64,000 nt of DNA from Paracoccaceae bacterium (GTDB lineage Bacteria > Pseudomonadota > Alphaproteobacteria > Rhodobacterales > Rhodobacteraceae), in contig JAFIEO010000029.1 of assembly GCA_020832445.1 (NCBI GenBank), positions 248,001-312,000 on the forward strand. Reading direction: 5' to 3'. Numbering within the stretch: position 1 is the first letter of the stretch; the number at the start of each line of letters is the position of its first letter. The notes beneath the pieces were generated by a model. That model had not been told where the DNA came from, searched no databases, and was given only the letters and a program-made list of their open reading frames with translations. The position numbers and the translations under genes were made by a program. Shown piece after piece: positions 8,022-16,860 of the stretch.

Positions 8022-10064
8022 TTACCGGCCCAATAGCGGTGTGATCCTGCGAATTGCAACGCGGCGGTTGCGTTCTTCGGCCTGCAAGGTCTGGATGCGC
8101 AAGTAGCGTTTGCCATACCCTTGCACGACCAGATTTTCCGGCGGAATGTCGAAAAATTCGGTCAGCGCCAGTGCCACGGATTCCGCGCGCCTGTCTGACA
8201 GCGCCAGATTGAATGCGGCAGGGCCTGTGGCATCAGTATGCCCTTCAATCAGGAAAATCTCGCGCGGGTCGTCGGCAATTAGCCGTTCCATCAAACGCCC
8301 CACCTGCAACAGTTTTGACGCTTCCTCAGACCGGACATTCGCACGGTTGGTTTCAAACGTGATGGGGTCCGGGCTTAGCAGTGGCAGTGTTTCGCGCAAT
8401 TCGCGCCACTCGCGGATCTGGCGCAGCGAGAAGCTGCGATCCAGCGCGCGGGCTTCGACTTCGGCCTCGCGCAGCAGGGCAAGCGCCAGTTCAGGATCGG
8501 TGCGTTGGGTTATGCGCAATTCGCGCGTGCGTGGTGGCGGCAGGATTGACACATCAATCGCCTCGACCGCGCGCGTATCGTCCACCAATTCGATGATGGT
8601 GCCATCCGGCAGCACACGGTCACGGCGCAGCACACGGCCTGTTGCATCGCGCATGGTCAGAATCTGGGTGCCGTCAAGGCGTTCCCAACGCGTGCGGGTG
8701 GACCCGTCGCTGTAGCGCTCGATGCGGCGGGTAGACCCGTCCTGCAACAAGATCGCATCATCATCGCGCCACAGTTGCAGCGCTCCGTCGCCCTGATCGA
8801 CGACAACACGTTCATCGGACCGCGCAACAACGCGGTTTTGGTTAATGACCATCCCCACGGCCAGCGCCCCAAGGGCCACCAGCCCTGCGCGTTCCAGATC
8901 GCGGCGGTTGCTGCTGCTACGTTGGGTTTGGGCTTGCGCGTCGGACTCGAAATCCAGCGCCATGCGCGATTCAAAGTCGTCGCGGCTGCTGCGGGTTTGC
9001 GCGGCCGTGATCTGTTCTTCGGTCACGTCAGGGGCTTCTTCGTCAGTGTCGGGGTCGGTGTCATATTCGCGGGCGGCCAGTGTGGCCGTGGATGTGGTCT
9101 GTTGTGCGGGGTCACTGTCGGCAGGGGCTTCTTCTGCGCCCAGCATGGTGCCCAGAAGCCCGATTGCCGAGGAAACGCCGGGATCTTCCAGCATCCGGTC
9201 AATTGCCGCCTGCTGATCGGCATCCAGTTCCCGCGGCGCATCGACGGGGGCAACAAGTTCTTCATCGGGCGCGTCTTCGATCACCAGTTCGGGCGCATCC
9301 TGGGCCATATCTTCGGCTTCGGACAGCTGGCGCGCGCGTTCTGCTTCCAGTTCCTGTTGCGTAATCTCGGCGGTGTCATCCGCTTCGGGTGTTACGCTTT
9401 CCTCAGCTTCCGCCGCCTGTTCTGCTTCGGCCTCGATTTCAGCCTGAGCGTCCGCTTCGGCTTCTGCCTCTGCTTGGGCCTGCGCTTCTAGTTCGGCGGC
9501 AAGCTGTTCTTCCGCCTCTGCCTCTGCGGCCTCTTCTTCTTCCAGTGCGCGCTGCATGGCTGCTGCTGTGTCTGCGGCATCATCCTGCTGCGGTTCTTCG
9601 GGGGTGCTTTCGGCCTCGGCTTCTTGTGCATCTTCTTGTGGTGCATCTTCAGGCAGAATGTCGTCTACCAGATCGCCCACAATTTCAGGCGCATCTTCAA
9701 TCAGGCCGTCCAGCATTTCTGCGGCGTCACTGTCAGTGTCGTCCAGCGCGGCCATCTCGTCATCAAGCTGTTGCAGCAAAAGTTGCGCGCGTTCCGTATC
9801 CTCTTGCGTGGCAAACACCGCATCGGGATCGTCAAACAACACATCGCATTGCGCGGCATCCATGTCTTCGGCGCAATCGCTGATGGCATCAAGAACCGGC
9901 CCGCAATCGTCGCCTTGCGGATTGGCGATGCACATCTGTGCAAGGGGGCTAAGCTGTGACAGATCTTCGTCTGTCACCATGCCGGATTGTGCCAATGTCA
10001 TGGATGGCGGCGAAACCAGACACATGGTCAGGGCTGTTGTGGCGTAAAATTTAGCGATGCGCAT
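8022..10064 (-). CDS. OmpA-family envelope protein with long acidic Ala/Glu-rich region
   Basis: 680 residues. Residues 1-25 are a signal peptide ending at TLAQS. Residues about 30-130 contain six cysteines (for example CIANPQGDDCGPV and CAEDMDAAQCDVL). Residues about 130-340 are a low-complexity Ala/Glu/Asp segment, likely extended or coiled-coil. Near residue 400 a short hydrophobic stretch (ALGALAVGMVI) is followed by basic repeats, and residues about 560-675 are a peptidoglycan-binding OmpA domain with the expected IEGHTDATG and LSDRRAESVALAL motifs. The architecture is that of periplasmic or outer-membrane linkers in Rhodobacteraceae; the exact partner is unknown. It may be co-transcribed with the small membrane protein just upstream. 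Confidence 0.85.
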   Translation of the reverse strand: MRIAKFYATTALTMCLVSPPSMTLAQSGMVTDEDLSQLSPLAQMCIANPQGDDCGPVLDAISDCAEDMDAAQCDVLFDDPDAVFATQEDTERAQLLLQQLDDEMAALDDTDSDAAEMLDGLIEDAPEIVGDLVDDILPEDAPQEDAQEAEAESTPEEPQQDDAADTAAAMQRALEEEEAAEAEAEEQLAAELEAQAQAEAEAEADAQAEIEAEAEQAAEAEESVTPEADDTAEITQQELEAERARQLSEAEDMAQDAPELVIEDAPDEELVAPVDAPRELDADQQAAIDRMLEDPGVSSAIGLLGTMLGAEEAPADSDPAQQTTSTATLAAREYDTDPDTDEEAPDVTEEQITAAQTRSSRDDFESRMALDFESDAQAQTQRSSSNRRDLERAGLVALGALAVGMVINQNRVVARSDERVVVDQGDGALQLWRDDDAILLQDGSTRRIERYSDGSTRTRWERLDGTQILTMRDATGRVLRRDRVLPDGTIIELVDDTRAVEAIDVSILPPPRTRELRITQRTDPELALALLREAEVEARALDRSFSLRQIREWRELRETLPLLSPDPITFETNRANVRSEEASKLLQVGRLMERLIADDPREIFLIEGHTDATGPAAFNLALSDRRAESVALALTEFFDIPPENLVVQGYGKRYLRIQTLQAEERNRRVAIRRITPLLGR

Positions 10065-10108
10065 CTGAACTCTCTTTCAACAAATACGGGACCGGCTTTA
10101 GGGCCGGA

Positions 10109-10288
10109 TCAATGGCGGTCCAGCGCTTCGACAGCGCTTTTGCCGGGGCTGTCACTTGCCAGCGAAGATTTCGGGCTTGCGGGATCGTGGCGACGTGCCT
10201 CTACCTTTCGTTTGCTGATTGTTGCAAAAAGCACAACGCAAATCAGTGTGAACAGGGCAAGAAGTACAAGCAGGGTAGGGGTTTCCAT
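10109..10288 (-). CDS. Small single-pass membrane protein
   Basis: 59 residues from ATG 10288, which is preceded by AAAGGAA at good spacing. Residues 3-22 are one hydrophobic helix, followed by a basic and then polar tail, so the tail should face the cytoplasm. It ends 44 bp before the OmpA-family start on the same strand and may be its operon partner. No family recognised. Confidence 0.5.
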   Translation of the reverse strand: METPTLLVLLALFTLICVVLFATISKRKVEARRHDPASPKSSLASDSPGKSAVEALDRH

Positions 10289-10336
10289 ATTTCTATTCCT
10301 TTCAGGGGATGTTCGGGGCCGCACCTGCGCGCGCAT

Positions 10337-10728
10337 CCGGCCAATATGTATTGCGATACACTTTCGGGGGTGCGGGGCCGGTGCCTTGCGCCAATGCGGT
10401 TCGCCGCGCTGGCGTTCAGTAAACTGGCCCGCCTTGCAGGGAGGAAAGGAACAAGGCGGGCCGGGTGGTCTGAAAGTGTCGGGCGGGACAACCCGACTTC
10501 AGATCAGGGACAGAATTGAAACGTGCATGTGTCAATATGGTTCCCGCGCGAACGGATTTTTTTTGCCAACCGGCGCATAGCAGCCAAGGGGACAGGCAGA
10601 TCGATGCCACTATCGTGCGCTATTCTTCAAATGTTATGGAACCTGTTCACCCCAGTAACATTATACAGTTACGCAACGTAAATCGAGCAAGGAGGCGCGT
10701 GCACCAAAGTATCGCGTGAATATCTACC
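10337..10728. other. Gene-poor region with one strong hairpin
   Basis: About 390 bp with no convincing gene. It contains a perfect 11-bp stem, 10426-10436 with 10452-10462. On the minus strand the 15-nt loop includes CCTTTCCTCCC, complementary to a ribosome-binding site; on the plus strand it includes GGGAGGAAAGG. A GGAAC at 10638-10642 resembles the -35 of EcfG-type stress promoters, but no matching -10 stands out. Confidence 0.5.
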
Positions 10729-11040
10729 ATGAGTCATACAGAAGACATGCTTGGCAAGCTTGGCGACACTTTCCGCGATGTGGATGAAAATCTGAAGCGG
10801 GTCTTTGTGCCGCCCCCGCCAGAACAGCTACCGGATGAAATTTTGCAATTGCTGTCGCAATTTGATGCATTGGAAGATGTCGCTACAGATGCGGCTTCAA
10901 CAAACCAAGTGCAGCATTCTGCGCGTGATGCAGCCAACCCATACGATCAAGATCAGAATGCGTCACCTGTCGGGCTGCTGCGCAATCTGTTTCAAAGATG
11001 CGAATCTGCTCTGCCACGAACGCGTCGTCATAAACGTTAA
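10729..11040 (+). CDS. NepR-like anti-sigma factor candidate
   Basis: 103 codons. Residues about 15-50 have the pattern of NepR, the small anti-sigma factor of the alphaproteobacterial general stress response: an amphipathic helix (DVDENLKRVF), a Pro-rich turn, then LPDEILQLLSQFD, close to the PDRFLxLLxQL core of NepR. The C-terminal half is polar and low in structure. AAGGAGG lies about 35 bp upstream of this ATG, too far to serve it, so the start is uncertain. The last 158 bp overlap the 3' end of the convergent PLD gene. No phyR or ecfG is adjacent, which is against a standard locus; the call rests on the short motif. Confidence 0.45.
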   Translation: MSHTEDMLGKLGDTFRDVDENLKRVFVPPPPEQLPDEILQLLSQFDALEDVATDAASTNQVQHSARDAANPYDQDQNASPVGLLRNLFQRCESALPRTRRHKR

Positions 11041-12175
11041 GATTGGCTTCATCATTCAGCCGGAATGAGCGCTCGTCAAAATTCGCAGACCCGACCGACG
11101 CCCAGCATTCGTCGATCACCACCAATTTGGCATGTAGAAACGTTGGCGAATATTCATGGATTGTGACGCCTGCATCGATCAATGTGCGCCATGACAACCG
11201 CGACACGCGCCGCACCAGATAGGAATCCGTGTTTTTGCCCGCAATCAGCAAATCGACGGTCACGCCGCGCGCGCGGGCTTCCAGCAACTGGTTTACGGCA
11301 ATCTTGTCGGGCACGAAATAGGGCGTGGAGATGCGGATACTGCGTTGCGCCGCAGCAATGGCGGTCATGAACATCAGATGAATTTCATTGCGGCTGCCCG
11401 TATTGCTTTTGACCATCTGGATGCTTGTGTTGCCGGTCGGGTGCAGGGGCGGATAGAAATCAGTGCCGCGCAGAACTTCGCCGCTGGCTTCGACCCAGTT
11501 ATGCGCGAAGGCATTTTGCATCAGTGCCACCACCGGCCCTGTCACGCGGTAATGCGTGTCGCGCCATTCATCGGGGTTGCGGGCATGGCCCAGCCAGACA
11601 TCGGCAATACCAACCCCGCCGATGAACCCCGTCTTGCCATCAACCACCAGAACCTTGCGATGGGTGCGGTTGTTCAGCCGCGACAGGGTGCGCGGGCGCA
11701 TGGGGCGGAACATACGCAGGTTGATCCCCCCTTCATGCATACGGTCGATCAGGTCATCATCCATCGGCAGGCCACCGGCCCAGTCGACCAGCACCTTGAC
11801 GGGCACACCGGCCTGCGCGCGCGCAATCAGCGCATCACAAAAGCGGTCGGCGATCCGGCCACTCCAGTAAATATAGGTTTCAAAGGTGATGGATGTTTGC
11901 GCCTGGCTTATTTCGGTCAGCATCGCCTCAAAAATGGCATCGCCGTTTATCAGCGTTTCAATACTGTTGCCGTCCAGAATCGGGCTGCCGTACAGCCCCG
12001 CCATGTCACGCGCGAATTGCGGGTCGCAGGCGGGGGTGGCGGCCGGAATGGGCCTGCGCAATTCGCGGCGGTAGGGCATAAGCGCAATGACAAAGAACCA
12101 GAACAGAAACATTGCCAGAATACCCGCAATCGCAGCGCGTATCTTTCGGCGAAAACGATGCGGCAGTCGCGGCAT
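10883..12175 (-). CDS. Phospholipase D-type cardiolipin synthase
   Basis: 430 residues with an N-terminal membrane helix (about residues 12-31) and two PLD catalytic motifs: HRKVLVVDGKTGFIGG near residue 168 and HAKLVVIDECWASVGSANFD near residue 347. Two HxKx4D motifs at this spacing with an N-terminal anchor fit bacterial cardiolipin synthases, which join two phosphatidylglycerols (or PG and PE). The first motif region HxKx3VD is intact, so the enzyme should be active. Its last 50 codons overlap the NepR-like frame on the other strand. No operon partner on the minus strand. Confidence 0.85.
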   Translation of the reverse strand: MPRLPHRFRRKIRAAIAGILAMFLFWFFVIALMPYRRELRRPIPAATPACDPQFARDMAGLYGSPILDGNSIETLINGDAIFEAMLTEISQAQTSITFETYIYWSGRIADRFCDALIARAQAGVPVKVLVDWAGGLPMDDDLIDRMHEGGINLRMFRPMRPRTLSRLNNRTHRKVLVVDGKTGFIGGVGIADVWLGHARNPDEWRDTHYRVTGPVVALMQNAFAHNWVEASGEVLRGTDFYPPLHPTGNTSIQMVKSNTGSRNEIHLMFMTAIAAAQRSIRISTPYFVPDKIAVNQLLEARARGVTVDLLIAGKNTDSYLVRRVSRLSWRTLIDAGVTIHEYSPTFLHAKLVVIDECWASVGSANFDERSFRLNDEANLNVYDDAFVAEQIRIFETDCAAARQVTHSDLDRMGWLHHAQNAALGLLKPHL

Positions 12176-12372
12176 GTGACTCTGCTTTTCAGGGGGCTGT
12201 CAGAAATAACGCAGCTTGCGCGGTGTTGGTTCCCGGTCTTGTGCCAAAATCAAAGGCAGTTGGTTTTGAAGCATGGCTGACATCATAAAAAATAGCTATA
12301 GCAAGTAGCGCGATATTCCGGCCTGTGGCATCATGTTCAAAGCATATGCACAAAGTAATTGATGGAGTGGAG

Positions 12373-13257
12373 ATGACACCAACCGCGCCGCCCGACCAAG
12401 TGGCCTTCATTGGCTTTGGGGAGGCGGCACGCGCCTTTGTGTCGGGTTGGGGGAATGTGCGGCCCGCAACCATGTCCGCTTTTGATATCAAGACGCAATC
12501 CGCCGCGTCGCGCGCAGCGATGCTGGCGCAATATGAAGCCCATGGCGTGTGCGGCAGCGATAGCCCCGCCGCCGCGCTGGACGGGGCCGCGCTGGTGTTC
12601 AGTCTGGTCAGTGCCGATCAGGCGCTGGTCGCGGCTGAAGCTGCGGCACCTTGTCTGCCAGCGGGGGCGTTGTGGCTGGATTGCAATTCCTGCGCGCCAG
12701 ATACCAAGGCACAGGCCGCAGAAATTATTGATGCGGCGGGCGGGCGCTATGTCGATGTAGCGATTATGGCGCCGGTTCACCCCAAGCGCCACCTTGTGCC
12801 AATGCTGGTATCGGGTCCGCATGCGGGCCGCGCCATGCGCGCGCTGAACGCGCTGTCCATGCGTCCGCAAATCGCGGGGGCGCGGGTCGGGCAGGCATCA
12901 TCAATCAAGATGCTGCGGTCGGTCATGATCAAGGGAATGGAAGCGCTAAGTGCGGAATGCTTTCTTGCCGCAAGGCGCGCAGGGGTGGAAGATCAGGTTC
13001 TTGCATCGCTGGAAGGGTCGGACCCTGACATAAACTGGCGTGCGCGGGCCAGCTATAACCTTGAACGAATGGCGGTTCATGGCGCCAGACGGGCATCTGA
13101 GATGCACGAAGTGGCCGCAACGGTTGCCGCATTTGGGCTGCCCTGCGCCATGAGTGTGGCATCGGCGCAGTGGCAGGCCCGCATTGCAGATTTGCAGCTG
13201 GACCCCGGCGAGGATGACCTGATTGCGCGTATGGACCGGATATTGGCAGCCATATGA
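12373..13257 (+). CDS. NAD(P)-binding 6-phosphogluconate dehydrogenase-like oxidoreductase (DUF1932)
   Basis: 294 residues. The N-terminal Rossmann domain starts with VAFIGFGEAARAF, the GxGxxA nucleotide motif, and continues with the beta-hydroxyacid dehydrogenase pattern (LWLDCNSCAPDTKAQ). The C-terminal helical half matches the DUF1932 domain seen in putative 6-phosphogluconate/3-hydroxyisobutyrate-type dehydrogenases. The substrate is unknown. ATG 12373 follows GGAG at close spacing; the earlier ATG at 12325 is not needed for the fold. Its TGA overlaps the ATG of the LysR gene (ATGA at 13254-13257), so the two are translationally coupled and the regulator probably controls use of the same substrate. 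Confidence 0.8.
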   Translation: MTPTAPPDQVAFIGFGEAARAFVSGWGNVRPATMSAFDIKTQSAASRAAMLAQYEAHGVCGSDSPAAALDGAALVFSLVSADQALVAAEAAAPCLPAGALWLDCNSCAPDTKAQAAEIIDAAGGRYVDVAIMAPVHPKRHLVPMLVSGPHAGRAMRALNALSMRPQIAGARVGQASSIKMLRSVMIKGMEALSAECFLAARRAGVEDQVLASLEGSDPDINWRARASYNLERMAVHGARRASEMHEVAATVAAFGLPCAMSVASAQWQARIADLQLDPGEDDLIARMDRILAAI

Positions 13258-14447
13258 GTGCACTCAACCTGCGACATCTAAGGGTTTTTCTTGCTGTGGC
13301 AGAGCTTCGCTCGCCCACAGGGGCGGCGCAGCGGTGCCGTGTGTCGCAACCTGCCGTTACCCAGTCGCTGAACAAGCTGGAACGCGACATGGGGGGCGGG
13401 TTGTTCCAGCGCACCCGGCAGGGGTTTTTCCTGACCGGTCGCGGGCAGATATTCGAGGCCCGCATTCGCCGCGCAATGGACAAGCTGGATGCGGCCCTTC
13501 ACGATGTCGCGCCCAGACTGGCGGTCACGGCCACATTTTCGCAGCTTCAGGCCCTGATCGCGATGAGCGAGGCGCAGAATTTCACGCTGGCTGCGCATAA
13601 CATGGGCCTTGCGCAGCCCACAATTCACCGCGCTGTCACGCAGGTTGAACAGGCCGCAGGTCGCCCCCTGTTCGAGCGTACGTCCTTCGGGATGGTGGCA
13701 ACCCGCCCGTGCCGCAGGCTGGCGCAGTCGGCGCGGCTGGCCTTTGCGGAATTTGATCAGGCGCAGGCGGATATTGCCGAATTCGATGGCCGCGATGTCG
13801 GGCATACCGTGATCGGCGCATTGCCCCTGTCACGTTCGGTGGTGTTGCCCGAAGCGATTGCACGGTTTCGCATGCAGCGACCGGGGCATCGCATCAAGAT
13901 ATTCGATGGGCCATATGGTGAAATGCTGGGTGGTCTGCGTCGGGGTGATATTGATGTCATCATCGGGGCGCTGCGTGATCCGCTTCCCATTGAGGACGTG
14001 GTGCAGGAAGAACTGTTTTCAGACCAGCTTGCCTTTTTATGTGGTCCGGCCCATCCGCTGGCAGGTGTCGATGCGCCGCCCCTTGCAGAACTTGCGCGCT
14101 ATGGCTGGGTTGTCCCGCGCGCCGGTGTGCCCGCGCGTGCGCAATTTGATGCCCTGTTTTGTGACAATGGTTTGTCCGCGCCTGACAGTATTGTTGAGTG
14201 CGGGTCCATCTTGCTGATGCGTGAATTGCTGAACCGCAGCGCGCTTCTGGGGTGCATCTCTGCCCAGCAGGCAGAGGCAGAAGTGTCGAGAGGGTTGCTG
14301 GCCAGATTACGCACAAGAATCGTGGTTCCGGGGCGCGCGATCGGGCTGACCTATCGGGTGGGCTGGGTGCCGACAACAGCGCAGGATGTGTTGCTGAACC
14401 ACATACGGGATGTGGCGCGCGAAGATGTGACAACCGCACCACGTTGA
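13254..14447 (+). CDS. LysR-family regulator with two tandem HTH domains
   Basis: 397 residues, about 90 longer than a normal LysR protein. Residues 5-65 are a LysR-type winged HTH (LRHLRVFLAVAEL through QRTRQGFFLTGRG). A second unit follows at about 95-155 with the same pattern: FSQLQALIAMSEAQNF, then LAQPTIHRAVTQVEQ and LFERTSFGMVATR. Residues about 180-385 are a periplasmic-binding-protein-like effector domain. Double-HTH LysR proteins exist but are a minority form. Coupled by a 4-bp overlap to the upstream oxidoreductase, unusual since LysR genes are more often divergent from their targets. Confidence 0.85.
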   Translation: MSALNLRHLRVFLAVAELRSPTGAAQRCRVSQPAVTQSLNKLERDMGGGLFQRTRQGFFLTGRGQIFEARIRRAMDKLDAALHDVAPRLAVTATFSQLQALIAMSEAQNFTLAAHNMGLAQPTIHRAVTQVEQAAGRPLFERTSFGMVATRPCRRLAQSARLAFAEFDQAQADIAEFDGRDVGHTVIGALPLSRSVVLPEAIARFRMQRPGHRIKIFDGPYGEMLGGLRRGDIDVIIGALRDPLPIEDVVQEELFSDQLAFLCGPAHPLAGVDAPPLAELARYGWVVPRAGVPARAQFDALFCDNGLSAPDSIVECGSILLMRELLNRSALLGCISAQQAEAEVSRGLLARLRTRIVVPGRAIGLTYRVGWVPTTAQDVLLNHIRDVAREDVTTAPR

Positions 14448-14470
14448 CAGCCGCTGCCGCCGCGCGATTG

Positions 14471-14487
14471 CCCTATCACCGATAGGG
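14471..14487. terminator. Short hairpin between convergent genes
   Basis: CCCTATC (14471-14477) and GATAGGG (14481-14487) form a 7-bp stem with a 3-nt loop between the LysR gene and the convergent ABC1-family gene; it reaches into the last codons of the latter. Bidirectional termination is plausible; the stem is short and lacks a T tract. Confidence 0.4.
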
Positions 14488-15798
14488 TTCGGCCAGGGCA
14501 CGCAGGTTCACACGCGCGCGCAGTTTGGCGGCCAGCAGATACATTCCGCCAATCTTGCGGTGCAAAAACAACGTGCGGGCCGGCGGCACATGCATCAAAT
14601 CCCTGTCTGTGCCCAGTGCAAGCCCCATGTCGCGCAGCCGTTCCAGCAAATCGGACGTGCCGAAATCAAAGGGCGCGTCCTTGCGCAGCGGGTCCATGGC
14701 GGTGTCAAACATGCGTTGAATCAGGTCTTGATGACGGGGCGCAGTCGCGGCACCAAAATAGCCGATCTTCAGCATGGCCTGACGGGTGCGGTCCTGCCCC
14801 CCATCCAGCGCGGCGTTCAAAAGTGCGCGGAAATCGGCGGCCAGCGCGGGCGATACCGGCTGCACCGCGCCGAAATCCAGCAACACAATGCGTCCTGTCC
14901 GGGCCTCGATACGGTAATTCGCAAAATTCGGGTCGGTTTGCATCGCGCCGAACACAAAAAGCTCGCGCAACACCAGATCCACCAGATTGGCGGCAGCCGT
15001 GTCGCGGATATGCTGCGGGGCGCTTGTCAGCGCGTCGACAGGATCGCTTTGAACATAATCCATGGCAAGCGTGCGTGGCGTGCTGAAGTCAGGGTGCAAC
15101 TGCGGCAGAACAAACCCTTCCGATTGTGCCATCCACTGCCCGAACCCGCGCAGATGGGCCGCTTCTGCGGTGTAATCCGCCTCAGCGTGCAACTGGTGTT
15201 TGGCACTGTCCAGCAGGGGGGAAATATCCATCCCCTTGGTCACCAGCCCCAGCAAGCGCAACAGGGCGGCGATGTTGTCCACATCGCTGTCGATGCTGGC
15301 CTGAATACCGGGATATTGCACCTTGATGGCAATGTCGCGCCCGTCCTGTGTGCGGGCGCGGTGAACCTGCCCGATGGATGCCGCCGCAAAGGGGCGCACA
15401 TCGAAGCTGCGAAACCGCGCGCGCCACCCTGCGCCCCATTCGGCGTTCAGAACAGCTTGCAATTGTTTCGGGGGCATGTGCTGCGCGTCGTCGCGCAGGG
15501 TGGCAAGAATGTCGGTCAGTTGCGGGGGCAGGACTGCGCCTGTATCCATCGACAGCATCTGGCCCAGTTTCAGCGCAGCCCCCCGCATATGCGACAAACC
15601 ATTGGTCAGGCGCGCCACATTTGACGGTGTCAGTACAAGGTCGGGCAGGGCAGGGCGCTTGCCGCGGGCAAGTTGCCCCAGTCCGCTTGCGACCACCCCG
15701 CCTGCGATACCGGCAGTTATGCCGCCCATGTGCAATAGCCGCACCGCGCGGGATGTCGGAACGGGTGTCGCGCGGGGTGTCAATGGGTCTTGCGTCAC
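14476..15798 (-). CDS. ABC1/UbiB-family atypical kinase
   Basis: 440 residues from GTG 15798, which has AAGGA about ten bases before it; the ATG at 15806 in another frame stops at once. The family hallmarks are present: the KxGQ motif (AALKLGQMLS near residue 75), the Ala-rich loop AAASIGQVHRA replacing a P-loop, the VKVQYPG-type lysine (AIKVQYPGI), and the catalytic and metal residues in MQTDPNFANYRI and VLLDFGAVQ. Members act in ubiquinone biosynthesis or quinone handling as ATPases. Whether this is the main UbiB is open; a hydrophobic glycine-rich stretch precedes the kinase fold instead of C-terminal membrane helices. Confidence 0.8.
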   Translation of the reverse strand: MTQDPLTPRATPVPTSRAVRLLHMGGITAGIAGGVVASGLGQLARGKRPALPDLVLTPSNVARLTNGLSHMRGAALKLGQMLSMDTGAVLPPQLTDILATLRDDAQHMPPKQLQAVLNAEWGAGWRARFRSFDVRPFAAASIGQVHRARTQDGRDIAIKVQYPGIQASIDSDVDNIAALLRLLGLVTKGMDISPLLDSAKHQLHAEADYTAEAAHLRGFGQWMAQSEGFVLPQLHPDFSTPRTLAMDYVQSDPVDALTSAPQHIRDTAAANLVDLVLRELFVFGAMQTDPNFANYRIEARTGRIVLLDFGAVQPVSPALAADFRALLNAALDGGQDRTRQAMLKIGYFGAATAPRHQDLIQRMFDTAMDPLRKDAPFDFGTSDLLERLRDMGLALGTDRDLMHVPPARTLFLHRKIGGMYLLAAKLRARVNLRALAEPYR

Positions 15799-16011
15799 GG
15801 GGGCATCCTTGCTGCGTCGGCTATGACATGGCGCGACAAGCCCGATATTCCAGAGGGGTGGGCGTATCCTGTGGAAATTTGCACGGCACGATTGCGCATG
15901 ACAGGCTTGCCTAACGCTGTGGGACATGGCTACAGTTAAACACCAGCAAGGCAGGGGGAGCTGTCTTTTGGTATTTTGTGACCTACATTTCGGTTTCTAT
16001 TGGCAGATGGG

Positions 16012-16860
16012 ATGGCACGCCAGTTGGACAAAGGGTTGTATCAGGGCTGTGATTCATGGCTGGTGCGGGGGTTGGAAGCACTGGGTCGTGACATAGGCGG
16101 GCGCGCGGGCACGTCAATCCGCAGCGCAACATTGCAAGGCACCGGAACCGCCCTGCGTTCGGTATCTGCAACGCCGGGCGTGGTCCCGGTGGATGAATTG
16201 CATCTGGCCTTGCTGAAGGGCAATTTTGCAAAGGCGCTTGAAATCTGCCGGTCCTTCCGGTCGGCACAGCGCCATGACCGTGCGGCGGTTTATGTGCGGC
16301 TGCTGTTGCCCGTTATCTTGCAACTTGGCCGCGACTGGACGGACGACAGGGCAGGGTTTGAGCAGATAGCCTTTGCCTATAGCCTGATGCACAGGATCAT
16401 CGAAACCCTGGGCGAGGCGACGCCTGCCATGGCGCGCGCGCGCGCGCCGTTGCATCTGGGGCGCGCCATCGTGGCCGTTGCCCCCGGTGATGCACATGAT
16501 TTCGGTGCGCGCGTTCTGGTCAAGCATCTGGAGTTGCAGGGCTGGGATGTCGCATTTGTTGACGGGTTCAACACACAAAAGGTTGCAGCCTTGCTTAAGT
16601 CCGGTCCGGTTGACGCGCTGGCCGTGTCGGTCAGCACGGATAGTGCTTTCATAGGCTTGGCAGATCTGATAGGAGAGTGGCGTTCTGTCGAGGCGGCACA
16701 ACACACCGAAGTGATTGTTGGGGGGGCGGCAATTATGCCACCCTATGGGCATTACAGTTTCTTGCAAGCCGATCAGGTTGGGCTGCGCATAAATGAGATG
16801 TCGGAGCATTTGCTGAGCCAAATGACGAATGGCCGATACGGCAGATGGAGTTTATCATGA
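16012..16860 (+). CDS. Second AerR/PpaA-like B12-binding regulator
   Basis: 282 residues from ATG 16012 (TTG 16000 is an alternative start). Residues about 60-145 form the helical cap domain of AerR-type regulators; from about 155 a B12-binding Rossmann domain follows with the ligand motif VAPGDAHDFGARVL, equivalent to PSGEQHSLGAMV in the canonical AerR at 34.2 kb. The putative cobalamin-coordinating His is therefore kept. AerR proteins sense light through B12 and antagonise PpsR/CrtJ. The two window copies are clearly diverged, not a recent duplication. Its TGA overlaps the ATG of the PpsR-like gene (16857-16860), so the pair is co-translated, in the same aerR-ppsR order as the main pair. 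Confidence 0.75.
   Translation: MARQLDKGLYQGCDSWLVRGLEALGRDIGGRAGTSIRSATLQGTGTALRSVSATPGVVPVDELHLALLKGNFAKALEICRSFRSAQRHDRAAVYVRLLLPVILQLGRDWTDDRAGFEQIAFAYSLMHRIIETLGEATPAMARARAPLHLGRAIVAVAPGDAHDFGARVLVKHLELQGWDVAFVDGFNTQKVAALLKSGPVDALAVSVSTDSAFIGLADLIGEWRSVEAAQHTEVIVGGAAIMPPYGHYSFLQADQVGLRINEMSEHLLSQMTNGRYGRWSLS

Noticed and set aside
10516-10719. 67-codon frame before the NepR-like gene
   Set aside because: No ribosome site, no family resemblance, and it ends where the AAGGAGG for a downstream gene would sit.
15961-16011. PpsR box before the second aerR-like gene
   Set aside because: The best match (GGT-N12-ACA at 15970-15987 region) lacks one half-site triplet, so it was not called.
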